A DNA stretch of 64,000 bases from Paenibacillus_F sp047238265 (GTDB lineage Bacteria > Bacillota > Bacilli > Paenibacillales > NBRC-103111). Position 1 is the first letter of the stretch. Every line of letters starts with the position of its first letter. The position numbers and the translations under genes are program-made. The notes under the pieces were generated by a model, which had not been told where the DNA came from, searched no databases, and saw nothing but the letters and a program-made list of their open reading frames with translations. Below, piece by piece: positions 24,139-32,064 of the stretch. Location of the stretch: the NCBI RefSeq assembly GCF_047238265.1, contig NZ_JBDFMM010000001.1, positions 4,526,001-4,590,000 of the forward strand, written 5' to 3'.

Positions 24139-24342
24139 CTATTCAAGCTTCGTCTCAAGAGGTGACTCTCCCCGCTCCAGCTGGTAGTACCGCAGTATAA
24201 GTTTGTCGAGTCTTCTGCTGTCGTGCTGTACACTCGGGTGCAGGAATCCGTATTTCATCCCGTTCTCTACCATCTGGGACCGCAGTTGCTCGATTCTGAC
24301 GTCAAGCTTCTGTCTGCATTCCCACTCCTCCGATTGCTGCAT
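24139..24342 (-). CDS. Spo0E-like aspartyl-phosphate phosphatase
   Basis: This 67-residue helical-hairpin protein has the family signature SRRLDKLILRYYQ at about residues 42-54 (S-x-x-L-D-x-L-I), which dephosphorylates Spo0A~P and so delays sporulation. IEQLRSQMVENGMKYGFLHP forms the first helix and turn. The start is ATG at 24342 with a modest GGTAGGT site; a shorter start at the internal Met is possible. It lies 1.8 kb from sda, another brake on the same phosphorelay. Confidence 0.85.
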   Translation of the reverse strand: MQQSEEWECRQKLDVRIEQLRSQMVENGMKYGFLHPSVQHDSRRLDKLILRYYQLERGESPLETKLE

Positions 24343-24517
24343 ATGTACCTACCATCCTATCCCAAAAAAGATCACCATTTCAGTGTACATCAAACACCGA
24401 AGGATAATAAAGACCTTTTTACCAGTTTTTGTCCTTCTCTGCGAATAAATTTGCCAATAAACGCTTATAAAAGGCTCTGTCCCAAGCCTGCTGGAAGAGC
24501 TGCAAGCTTTATCCTTA

Positions 24518-24546
24518 TTGCCCCTTTGAGATGACAGGTTTATAAT
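24518..24546 (+). promoter_or_regulatory. Sigma-A promoter in the mqnE upstream region
   Basis: TTGCCC and a perfect TATAAT are 17 nt apart. The interval 24343-24710 holds no supported gene. The mqnE leader from here would be about 160 nt; no known riboswitch is recognised in it. Confidence 0.65.
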
Positions 24547-24710
24547 AGGAAGGATGAAACCGGACATTTATCGCTTTTTTAGTATGAAATCCTGCAGCCT
24601 TCGTTATACGGTTGACGGGATATGTTTCTATGTAGAGGTTCTGATTTTGAACGTACGGCGAAAAATTTACACAGGATGGATTCAAAAGATCCTACGGGGA
24701 GGGTATACTA

Positions 24711-25814
24711 GTGAATGTCATTATAGACAGTACTGACCGCCGAATGGCGGAAATTGCAGAAAAGGTCGAGAACGGGGAACGTCTTTCGCGGGAGGACGGC
24801 CTGTTTTTGTACCAATCCGACGATTTGTTGACCATTGGTCAATTAGCCAATAAGGTCAACCTCCGGAAGAACGGCAAAAACGTGTATTTCGTACAAAACA
24901 TGAGTTTGTATTTTACAAACGTATGCGAAGAACACTGCGCGTTTTGCCATTTCCGCAGAGACGAGGGCGAGGCAGGCTCCTACACGCTGACGCCTTCCGA
25001 GATGCTGACGTATATCTCTGAAAATTTCCACCCGGATATTCGCGAGTTCCACATCAGCCAGGGCCATAATCCGCATGTTCCGTTTCAATACTACGTGGAC
25101 GCCCTGCGCACCCTGAAACAGCATTATCCGCAAGTCGCGATCAAGGCTCATACGGCTGCCGAAATCGACTTCTTCGCGCGGATCAGCGGACTCAGCTACA
25201 AAGAGGTGCTTCGCACCCTGATGGACGTCGGTCTTGACACGCTGCCCGGCGGCGGAGCCGAGATTTTGACCGAACGCTACCGCAAGAAGATGAGAGTCGA
25301 GAAAGCCGACACGAACCAGTGGCTGGATGTCCACCGTGCGGCTCACGAGCTCGGAATGAAGACGCACGCGACGATGCTCTACGGCTCGATCGAGACGCTC
25401 GAAGAGCGCATCGAGCATATGGCCCTGCTGCGCGATCTGCAGGATGAAACAGACGGATTCCTCGTATTCATCCCGAATTCGATCCAGCCGGCCAGCGCAA
25501 ACGCGGGTATCCGCCGGCGCGTGCCTGCCGTCGATGAGCTCAAAACGATTGCGATCAGCCGCCTGATGCTCGACAACTTCCCGCATATCAAAGCCTATTT
25601 TATTAACATGGGCATCAAAGTGACTCAGCTTGCGTTCCAATTCGGCGCATCTGACGCTCACGGAACCATTGTGAAGGAGCGTATCTCCCATGCCGCGGGC
25701 GCTCAATCGCCGGACGGAGTCACGAAAGACGATCTGGTCTGGCTGATTAAAGGAGCGGGACGAATTCCGGTAGAACGGGATACCTTCTACAATGTGGTTC
25801 AAACCTACAACTAA
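24711..25814 (+). CDS. mqnE: Aminofutalosine synthase MqnE
   Basis: This 367-residue radical SAM enzyme joins an adenosyl radical to the chorismate-derived enolpyruvyl benzoate to give aminofutalosine in the futalosine route to menaquinone. The cluster ligands are C72, C76 and C79 in NVCEEHCAFC. IGQLANKVNLRKNGKNVYF before them and IREFHISQGHNPHVPF after favour MqnE over MqnC. Start is GTG at 24711, 7 nt after GGGGAGGG. It shows the organism makes menaquinone by futalosine, unlike Bacillus subtilis; the other mqn genes are outside the window. Confidence 0.9.
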   Translation: MNVIIDSTDRRMAEIAEKVENGERLSREDGLFLYQSDDLLTIGQLANKVNLRKNGKNVYFVQNMSLYFTNVCEEHCAFCHFRRDEGEAGSYTLTPSEMLTYISENFHPDIREFHISQGHNPHVPFQYYVDALRTLKQHYPQVAIKAHTAAEIDFFARISGLSYKEVLRTLMDVGLDTLPGGGAEILTERYRKKMRVEKADTNQWLDVHRAAHELGMKTHATMLYGSIETLEERIEHMALLRDLQDETDGFLVFIPNSIQPASANAGIRRRVPAVDELKTIAISRLMLDNFPHIKAYFINMGIKVTQLAFQFGASDAHGTIVKERISHAAGAQSPDGVTKDDLVWLIKGAGRIPVERDTFYNVVQTYN

Positions 25815-25894
25815 TTGGGGTAAGAACCTTTAGAAGCCTTTGACAGAAAGATGACGCAACGAACAAAAGCCATGGCAGAAGGGATTCATGTAAC

Positions 25895-26959
25895 ATGAAC
25901 AAGTTTGTTATTCTGGGAGGCGGTTATGGCGGCATTACCATAGCCACGGAGCTTCTGGAAAAAGAAATACCCGACAACTGGACGGTCACGATGGTCGACC
26001 GCTCGCCTTTTCAAGGGCTCAAGACGGAATATTACGCGCTGGCTGCCGGAACGGCCGCCGAGACGGAACTTCGCGTTGCCTATCCGAACGATCCCAGATT
26101 ATCGCTTAAATACGGAGAGGTTACGGAAGTTAACCTGGAAACGAAACAGGTGATTTTTGCCGACAAGGAACCGCTCGATTACGATTACCTCGTGATCGGA
26201 CTCGGCTGCGTGGACAATTTCCACGGCATACCGGGCGCGCAGGAATTTTCCAACGGCATTCAGACGTTCTCGCAGACCCGCATCACGTACCAGCGTGTCA
26301 ATGACGTCGTGCCATACGGTCAAGTTACGATCGTCGGCGGAGGTCTGAGCGGAGTGGAGATGGCGGCGGAGCTTCGCGAAAGCCGGCAGGATATCAATAT
26401 CCGCATCCTGGATCGCGGCGCAAGCATTCTGTCCTCCTTCCCGACGAAGGCGAAAGATTTCGTACGCGACTGGATGCTCGATCACGACATCGAAATGCGT
26501 TCCCACGTCTCTCTGAAGAGACTGGAAGGCGGCGATCTCTACAACGAAGAAGAGATCATCCGCACGGACGCCACGATCTGGACGGCCGGTATCAAGCCGA
26601 GTCCGATCGTCGAACAGCTTCCCGTGGACAAGGATCCTTCCGGACGCGTTCTGCTGAACGAGTTCCATCAGATCCCGTCCCACCCGAACGTATTCGTCGT
26701 CGGCGACTGCGCCAGCCTGCCGTTCTCCCCGAGTGCGCAGGCGGCCGAATCGCAGGGCAAACAGATCGTGGAAGTGATGCAGGCGCTTTGGAAGAACGAA
26801 ACGCCTAAGCTCGGCCAGATCAAGCTCAAAGGAGTTCTCGGTTCTCTGGGCAAGAAAACGGGCTTCGGCCTGATGGGCAAGAAAACCGTTATGACAGGCA
26901 TGGTACCGCGTGTCCTGAAAAACGGAGTCCTGTGGATGTCCAAACACCACTGGGGCTAA
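25895..26959 (+). CDS. NADH dehydrogenase-like flavoprotein (YutJ-like)
   Basis: This 354-residue NDH-2-family protein has FAD motif FVILGGGYGGITIATELL (3-20), NADH motif VTIVGGGLSGVEMAAELRES (about 146-165) and VFVVGDCASLPFSP. It is about 40 residues shorter than the YumB-like protein and lacks much of the membrane-binding tail. Its neighbour on the opposite strand is yuzB and a NifU-domain gene follows, the same set as yuzB-yutJ-yutI in Bacillus subtilis. Electron acceptor unknown. Confidence 0.88.
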   Translation: MNKFVILGGGYGGITIATELLEKEIPDNWTVTMVDRSPFQGLKTEYYALAAGTAAETELRVAYPNDPRLSLKYGEVTEVNLETKQVIFADKEPLDYDYLVIGLGCVDNFHGIPGAQEFSNGIQTFSQTRITYQRVNDVVPYGQVTIVGGGLSGVEMAAELRESRQDINIRILDRGASILSSFPTKAKDFVRDWMLDHDIEMRSHVSLKRLEGGDLYNEEEIIRTDATIWTAGIKPSPIVEQLPVDKDPSGRVLLNEFHQIPSHPNVFVVGDCASLPFSPSAQAAESQGKQIVEVMQALWKNETPKLGQIKLKGVLGSLGKKTGFGLMGKKTVMTGMVPRVLKNGVLWMSKHHWG

Positions 26960-26967
26960 AAAACGCA

Positions 26968-27007
26968 AAAAAAGCCCGGTTTGCACCTTGTGCAGACCGG
27001 GCTTTTT
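26968..27007. terminator. Bidirectional terminator between yutJ-like and yuzB
   Basis: AAAAAAGCCCGGT and ACCGGGCTTTTT flank a TTGCAC/GTGCAG inner hairpin. Confidence 0.88.
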
Positions 27008-27012
27008 GTTAT

Positions 27013-27267
27013 TCAGTCGCCGAACAAATCGTACATCTCTTCGACTTCCTTTATTTTTTTGGAAATTTCGTCAAACAGCTTGTCGGCAGTCTCGGCCGCC
27101 ACGATTTCACCGTTAACCATAGCGAACGGAAAAAGGTAACATTCCCCGCAGTTTCCCAGACACCCGTATTCGATAACGTCGTAATCCGGATTGCCCTCCA
27201 GCTTCTTCATGACGTCGTCCGTACCATGATGCATATTGCTTGCGCAAAACTCAATGATAGGTCTCAT
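27013..27267 (-). CDS. yuzB: YuzB-family (DUF1450) protein
   Basis: This 84-residue protein (MRPIIEFCASNMHHGTDDVM) has the family cysteines C8 and the YGCLGNCGECY segment, which resembles thioredoxin-like [2Fe-2S] ferredoxins. The family is uncharacterised but conserved next to yutJ and yutI, so a redox or Fe-S role is plausible. The ATG follows GGTGGAG. Length is normal. Confidence 0.88.
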   Translation of the reverse strand: MRPIIEFCASNMHHGTDDVMKKLEGNPDYDVIEYGCLGNCGECYLFPFAMVNGEIVAAETADKLFDEISKKIKEVEEMYDLFGD

Positions 27268-27355
27268 GTTTGATCTCCACCTGTTTCACAAACTATCTGT
27301 ATTGTAACACATCCCGGGAGATTTGAGCACAAGAACCGCTTACGCGAGGCAGGCA

Positions 27356-27598
27356 TTATCTTCCCCTCGTATACTCCGGTCTGAAATACAGGCTCCGCAT
27401 AATGTCGGTGATCGAGTCCTGAACGTCGAACGCATCGGCCACTACGCCGCTTCCGCTGCAGCGCGCACAGGCCGTCTTTCCGCTTCCTCCGCAGGATGTG
27501 CAGATTCCCCGGTCTCCCCGGCTTCCTTCACCCGAACAGCTTTGGCACTCCGTCTCCCCTTCTCCGTAACAGTGGCAGCAATCGTTAGTCTCGTTCAT
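27356..27598 (-). CDS. Cys-rich CxxCxGxG-repeat protein, unknown function
   Basis: This 80-residue protein has four Cys motifs: CHCYGEGE, CQSCSGEG, CTSCGGSG and CARCSGSG, the repeat type of the DnaJ central zinc finger that binds two zinc ions. The tail has no domain that I recognise. The ATG follows GGAAGGAC. It may act as a small zinc chaperone or cofactor; no J domain is present. An AT-rich spacer separates it from the NifU-domain gene. Confidence 0.75.
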   Translation of the reverse strand: MNETNDCCHCYGEGETECQSCSGEGSRGDRGICTSCGGSGKTACARCSGSGVVADAFDVQDSITDIMRSLYFRPEYTRGR

Positions 27599-27806
27599 GC
27601 GAATCCGTCCTTCCCATTTTTAAATGTTATAATACAGTTTCGATTTTATATGATTTGTATTATATAACATATGCCACAGAATAAGAAGTGTTTTTTTGAA
27701 AAAAAATAAACGGCCGATCCGAACGTCCGGCCGCCCCTTTGAATGCGGGGGGATATTTTTTTTTCCCGAAATGTACTATAATAAAATAAGAAAGGAGTCG
27801 ATTGAA

Positions 27807-28055
27807 ATGACTGAAAATACCCAAAGTGCAACCATGTATGATGAAGTACTTGAGGTTCTAGATAAGCTTCGCCCGTTCCTGCAGCGTGATGGCGGTGACG
27901 TGGAACTGGTGGACGTGGAAGACGGCATCGTAAAACTGAAGCTGATGGGTGCATGCGGAAGCTGCCCGAGCTCCACGATTACTTTGAAAGCCGGTATCGA
28001 GCGTGCGCTTGTCGAAGAAGTAGAAGGCGTTGTCGAGGTTGTTCAAGTATTCTAA
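27807..28055 (+). CDS. NifU C-terminal-domain iron-sulfur protein (YutI-like)
   Basis: This 82-residue NifU/Nfu domain binds an Fe-S cluster through the CxxC in LMGACGSCPSSTITLK. RPFLQRDGGDVELVDVEDG is the family core. It delivers clusters to apoproteins. The ATG at 27807 has AAAGGAG 9 nt upstream; earlier in-frame codons lie in the AT-rich promoter, where a TATAAT is seen at 27777. It has its own terminator. Confidence 0.92.
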   Translation: MTENTQSATMYDEVLEVLDKLRPFLQRDGGDVELVDVEDGIVKLKLMGACGSCPSSTITLKAGIERALVEEVEGVVEVVQVF

Positions 28056-28056
28056 T

Positions 28057-28090
28057 AAAAAAACCGGCCCTTTGAGGGGCCGGTTTTTTT
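28057..28090. terminator. Bidirectional terminator after the NifU-domain gene
   Basis: AAAAAAACCGGCCC and GGGCCGGTTTTTTT pair around a short loop. Confidence 0.9.
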
Positions 28091-28112
28091 ATTGGGCGCG
28101 AAGCGGGCGCGC

Positions 28113-28901
28113 TTATTTGCCCTGCTTCAGCATCGGCAGCGTCTGGATCGGATCGAGGCCGCCGTTCACTTCCATGATGTTCCCCGTCAGGAAGTCCGAC
28201 TTGGGATCGCACAGGAAGGACAGCACGCGGGCTACATCCTCTCCCGTGCCGGGCCTGCCCCGCGGCGTCTCGTCGTCGGTGCAGTTCTCCACTTCCTCGA
28301 TCCGCTTCTCCTTGTTGGCTCCGCGGATATCGCCCGGACAGATCATGTTCACGGTGATCCCGTTGGCCGCTTCTTCTTCGGCCAGTGTCTTCGTGAACGA
28401 AACCAGCCCCACCTTGGCGGCCGCGTAGACGGCCCTGTGGGGCCAGGCGCGCGCTTCGGCGGCATGGCCGAAGCCGAAGTGGATAATGCGGCCCCAGCGC
28501 TTACGCCGCATGTGAGGCAGCAGGGCGTGATCCAGCTGGATCACGCCGAGCAGGTTGCCGCGGATGAGATAATCAATCTCATCGCGCGTATAATCCGCGA
28601 ACAGCCTCCGTTCGCGGATGAAAGGGCCGGCGTTGTTGACGAGCACATCGACGCCGCCCATCGTTTCCCCCACCGTCTCCGCGATGCGCTCGATATCCTC
28701 GCCGCGCGAGACGTCCCCTTGAATAGCGGCGGCGCGGACGCCCGTATTCTGGATGTGCCTGACCAGATCATGCGCTTCCTCTTCACTATGTACGTAATTG
28801 ATTACGATATCATACCCTTGAGTGGCCAGCGTCAGCGCCGCCATTTTGCCGAGCCCTTTCGCGCTGCCCGTGATAAGAGCCGTTCTGCGTACCTCCGCCA
28901 T
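28113..28901 (-). CDS. Short-chain dehydrogenase/reductase
   Basis: This 262-residue SDR has cofactor motif TGSAKGLG (residues 9-16), then LVNNAGPF, and catalytic YAAAK with the upstream Ser position replaced around GFGHA (the usual S is not obvious). SFLCDPKSDFLTGNIMEVNG is the typical SDR end. Related proteins include FabG-like reductases; the substrate is unknown. The ATG at 28901 has GGGGAGGAG 5 nt upstream. Its start lies 92 nt inside the end of the upstream HEPN-like gene. Confidence 0.85.
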   Translation of the reverse strand: MAEVRRTALITGSAKGLGKMAALTLATQGYDIVINYVHSEEEAHDLVRHIQNTGVRAAAIQGDVSRGEDIERIAETVGETMGGVDVLVNNAGPFIRERRLFADYTRDEIDYLIRGNLLGVIQLDHALLPHMRRKRWGRIIHFGFGHAAEARAWPHRAVYAAAKVGLVSFTKTLAEEEAANGITVNMICPGDIRGANKEKRIEEVENCTDDETPRGRPGTGEDVARVLSFLCDPKSDFLTGNIMEVNGGLDPIQTLPMLKQGK

Positions 28902-29640
28902 GATTCTCCTCCCCGTTCTCCCCTGTGCTTCCCCTGGATATATACTGGAATACAAGATCCATCGTCATGCAAACCATCTCGTATCCGCGGTTCAGCTGCG
29001 CCAGATTGTCCGCAATATCCTCCACTTGGATCCGGTCGCCCAGATAAGAGTGGGATTGCATCAGATCATCCAGCATCTCTACATTCACATAGTGAATTTC
29101 CATATTCCGCTGGTTTCGAAGAACCTGAAGCGGCTGTTTGGCTTCTATTTTCAGTTCGTACAGTTTTTGCTGCAGGGCGGGATGAACCCCGCTCTCTCTC
29201 ATTTTACGCAATACGGTAAAAAAGGAAAAGTGCGTTTTGAGCGTCTCCGTCTTGAGATCGAACAAATCGTTCAAAAAGTACCCCAGCTTATCCAGCACCG
29301 AAAAAAGACGGATGAGGGCATTTTTATAAAAATAAACATACCGCCTGTAGTCGTCCAGCTCCTCCGGCCGCATTTCATCGAGATAAGATTTTTTCACCCG
29401 CTCCGCAAAACGGCCGGCGCAGTATTTACTCTCTTCCAGCTCATCCAGGGCATCCAGGAACCCTTGGGTCCATACATAGAGTCTATGCAGCTTCTTGGGG
29501 CTGTATGAGGGCGAAGAATGCCGGCTTTGCTGAAGGACGTTCAAATAACGCTTGATCGAAGTGAAAGCTTGTTCCAGCCGCTCGTCGGAGCGTTCGCTGC
29601 GTTTCGTCTCGTTGAAAATCGTTCTTAGCATGGCTTTCAC
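28810..29640 (-). CDS. HEPN-like helical protein (Cthe_2314 type), unknown function
   Basis: This 276-residue, mostly helical soluble protein contains R178-x4-H183 in RNQRNMEIHYVN. That R-x4-6-H motif is the catalytic signature of HEPN RNases, and the length and helix pattern recall the Cthe_2314-type HEPN family (from memory, not searched). The last 30 residues (after FQYISRG) are Gly/Asn/Arg-rich, overlap the SDR start and look unstructured. Start is GTG at 29640 after AAGGA; an ATG three codons later is possible. No toxin-antitoxin partner is evident. Confidence 0.65.
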   Translation of the reverse strand: MKAMLRTIFNETKRSERSDERLEQAFTSIKRYLNVLQQSRHSSPSYSPKKLHRLYVWTQGFLDALDELEESKYCAGRFAERVKKSYLDEMRPEELDDYRRYVYFYKNALIRLFSVLDKLGYFLNDLFDLKTETLKTHFSFFTVLRKMRESGVHPALQQKLYELKIEAKQPLQVLRNQRNMEIHYVNVEMLDDLMQSHSYLGDRIQVEDIADNLAQLNRGYEMVCMTMDLVFQYISRGSTGENGEENHGGGTQNGSYHGQRERARQNGGADAGHSRV

Positions 29641-29970
29641 CCATTTCCTTATTTTTTTCAGTATGAGCTCCGTCTCCGCGATCCATACATGGGGATACGG
29701 CCCGCCGGAGCTTCACGTGAAGAGGCCGCTCCTTCCGGAACGTCTACTCCTGAATTACCCTAAATGAGCCTTTTTCGAAAAAAGAAAATCGCCGGTGCCG
29801 GGTCCGGGTGTCTCAACCGAACGTTAATCCCCTTTCACCGGCCCTTCCGGGAAGGCAGGTAAAAACAGTATCCGTCTCCTCTATCGGATGCTTTTCAGCT
29901 TCGCACCGGGTTAGCGGCTGTGCAGGTTATCCGGACTCCGCCCGGCATTCCTTCGGGAACTATTTCCGGC
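29641..29970. other. Intergenic region, no gene seen
   Basis: This is the upstream region of the HEPN-like/SDR pair. It contains AT-rich tracts near 29645-29660 and 29768-29795 and no frame with a ribosome site. No known RNA is recognised. Confidence 0.5.
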
Positions 29971-29974
29971 AAAA

Positions 29975-30041
29975 AGAAAAAACGGCTGCCCTTCACTTTC
30001 GTGAAAAGCAGCGCGTTATCCTCCTTATGAAGCGGGCAGCC
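29975..30041 (-). terminator. ctaA terminator
   Basis: GGCTGCCC (29984-29991) and GGGCAGCC (30034-30041) pair. A run of T with one C follows on the minus strand, 53 nt after the ctaA stop. Confidence 0.7.
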
Positions 30042-30093
30042 TATTCCGCAAGCTTCGGGCTACTCAGGCTTGGAGACGGCCGGGGCCGTAAAG

Positions 30094-31125
30094 TCAGTCT
30101 GCAACGGCTCCCTTTCTTTTAACGGAAGCCTCAACCGATGCCGGACTTTCTTTCTTGGAACGGGAATGTTCCGCGCCGACCGGCACCCGGGCATTCAGCA
30201 TGACGACGCAGAGATAGCTGATCCAGCCGAACAAGGCGCAGATCAGGACGGCGTGGATCATGCCGGTGAACAAGAAAGCCGTATCGTGTCCCAGGGACCA
30301 GGTAACGGTAGCTCCGCTGAAAATTTGCGCGATAAGGAAGCCGAGCACCCATCCCGCGCCTTTGTACACATTTTCAAGATGGCTGTATTTCTTGCGTGCG
30401 ACCAGGAACAAAGCGAGTCCGCAGAAAAACATAATCATGGCCGCAATGCGGTGGAAAAAGACGATTCCGGTGGCGCCCGTCAGTTCCGGGACGACTTGTC
30501 CGTTACAAAGGGGCCAGCCGATACAGCCTCCCGAAGACTCCGTATGCCGGACGAAGGCACCCACATAAACGACGATGTAACAGTAGACGCCGACAAACCA
30601 GACGAACCCGCGGAAACCCCGGCCGATCGGAGCCGCATTCTTCGGCAGAGCCGGTGTGCGGCCGTCCGCCGTGCGGGCGACGGAAACCGTATAGTTCCCC
30701 CATTTCGTAAACGTCAGCCAGAGCAGCAGCGTCATCGCGAAAGCAAGCAGCGAAAGGCCGAAGTGAAGCGCCATAACCGCGGAAGACTGCGAGAAGACAA
30801 CGGCCAGGGCGCCCATAATCGCCTGCAGCACGGTGAAGAAACCCGCGCCCGACACGAAATATTTGGCGTCTTTACGGCTGACCGTTTTGAAAACAAGAAT
30901 AAATGTGGCGAGCAGCAGCAGACCCACAAGGCCCGTCACCGCCCGGTGACTGTATTCGATTACGGATGAGATCGTGTAGGCAGGGACGAACTTGCCGTTG
31001 CAGAGCGGCCATTCGTTACCGCAGCCCAGACCCGACTCGGTTTTGGTTACGAGCGCGCCCATAATCACGATCAGGAACATGCCGACCATGGTCAGAAAGG
31101 ACAACCGCTTCGTTAATTTATACAT
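30094..31125 (-). CDS. ctaA: Heme A synthase CtaA
   Basis: This 343-residue CtaA/Cox15 protein converts heme O to heme A for aa3-type oxidase. It has eight hydrophobic segments in two homologous halves. Heme-ligand histidines are recognisable in EYSHRAVTG, VMALHFGLSL, VFFHRIAAM and GMIHAVLIC. Cysteine pairs CGNEWPLC and CIGWPLC are in equivalent extracytoplasmic loops, as in Bacillus. The ATG at 31125 has GTAGGTG 6 nt upstream; an earlier ATG touches that site. Its partner ctaB lies 20 kb away on the same strand. Confidence 0.95.
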   Translation of the reverse strand: MYKLTKRLSFLTMVGMFLIVIMGALVTKTESGLGCGNEWPLCNGKFVPAYTISSVIEYSHRAVTGLVGLLLLATFILVFKTVSRKDAKYFVSGAGFFTVLQAIMGALAVVFSQSSAVMALHFGLSLLAFAMTLLLWLTFTKWGNYTVSVARTADGRTPALPKNAAPIGRGFRGFVWFVGVYCYIVVYVGAFVRHTESSGGCIGWPLCNGQVVPELTGATGIVFFHRIAAMIMFFCGLALFLVARKKYSHLENVYKGAGWVLGFLIAQIFSGATVTWSLGHDTAFLFTGMIHAVLICALFGWISYLCVVMLNARVPVGAEHSRSKKESPASVEASVKRKGAVAD

Positions 31126-31428
31126 AACATGCACCTACTTCTCTATAATCAATGAGGCTGTTTTGCAAGAGATTTGGCCGCGAGCAGCAGCAATGCCGCT
31201 CCTATTCATTATAGCTACTATTAGGGGCCAATTCCATTCGCAAATGTTACAAAGCCTTGAAAGAAGCGGAAGGTACGCGGCCCAGTATTAGGGAGTCCCT
31301 AATGGACGCAAATTATACGAAGCGGCGGAAGATGCGATAAAGCGGTGCAGTCAGCGGGCGGATGAGCTTCGGCAAACCGGGTGATATCGTCAGGCGAGAC
31401 GAAGAATCAGAAAGCCAAGAGCCGGCAC
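31126..31428. other. ctaA upstream region, no gene seen
   Basis: A perfect minus-strand TATAAT lies at 31208-31213, about 83 nt before ctaA, with a poor -35, so ctaA may need an activator (ResD-type control is known in Bacillus). No frame with a ribosome site is seen in the remainder. Confidence 0.45.
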
Positions 31429-31459
31429 ACAAAAAAGCCGTTTCCGAAGAAACGGCTTT
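31429..31459 (-). terminator. Terminator of the thioredoxin-like gene
   Basis: AAAGCCGTTTC and GAAACGGCTTT pair around a 4-nt loop, with TTT on the minus strand. Confidence 0.85.
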
Positions 31460-31495
31460 GGGGCTTATTCCAAAAGGAGGCCGAGGCGCTCCGGC

Positions 31496-31840
31496 TCACT
31501 TCGCCAGCGCGTTGCCCACTTCGATCGCACGGTCGAGGAACTGCTCGATCTCTTCGCGCGTTTTGCGCAGTTTGCTCACGAAACGGATCAGTTCCTGTCC
31601 GCTGCGGAAAGCGATAAAGCTGGGAATGCCCAGGATGTTCAGCTCTTCGCACAGATCCGGCACTTCGTCACGGTCCAGCTCGATGAACGTGATGCGCCCG
31701 GCATACGTCTTTTCCAAGTCCGGCATAAAAGGCTCGATATAATGGCAGTCTTTACACCAAGTTGTTTTAAAAACGGCAACGGTAACTTCGGATTTCTCCA
31801 CCGCCGCCCGGAAATCTTGTTCATTATGGACTTTTTCCAT
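31496..31840 (-). CDS. Thioredoxin-family protein with a WCKDC active site
   Basis: This 114-residue thioredoxin fold has a redox centre TTWCKDCHYIEPF and cis-proline LGIPSFIAFRSG, without signal peptide or membrane anchor, hence cytosolic. The variant dipeptide KD (instead of GP) suggests a specialised partner or redox potential. It may belong to the YtpP-type minor thioredoxins. The ATG at 31840 has GAGGTG 6 nt upstream; a GTG three codons earlier overlaps that site. Confidence 0.85.
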   Translation of the reverse strand: MEKVHNEQDFRAAVEKSEVTVAVFKTTWCKDCHYIEPFMPDLEKTYAGRITFIELDRDEVPDLCEELNILGIPSFIAFRSGQELIRFVSKLRKTREEIEQFLDRAIEVGNALAK

Positions 31841-31971
31841 GGGGATCACCTCGAATAGAATCGTCCGGCCTTATTCCCGACCGGCTTCATCGGAATCTGA
31901 TAAACTTGTTTATCTTATAGCATGCTCCTTCGGGCGTGTCAATAACAGTGAAATTTCAGTACCTCAGTCTA

Positions 31972-32021
31972 TTTACAGACATTGTAAAAAGTGATATCAT
32001 AAAAATATCAAAACGATATTT
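31972..32021 (+). promoter_or_regulatory. Promoter of the SPFH gene with two palindromes
   Basis: TTTACA and TATCAT are 17 nt apart. TGATATCA (31992-31999) overlaps the -10, and AAATATC-N5-GATATTT (32003-32021) covers the transcription start. Both share the GATAT core, consistent with repeated binding of one dimeric repressor. Confidence 0.65.
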
Positions 32022-32064
32022 GAATGATAGACAATGAATGAATTTCTCAGAGGAGATGAACGCG

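Noticed and set aside
24554..24736. A 60-codon plus-strand frame before mqnE
   Set aside because: It starts just after a promoter -10, has no ribosome site and overlaps the mqnE ribosome site and start.
28810..28901. HEPN/SDR overlap as a sixth frameshift
   Set aside because: No nearby alternative frame gives an early stop, and both genes keep complete conserved regions, so the overlap is accepted as read.
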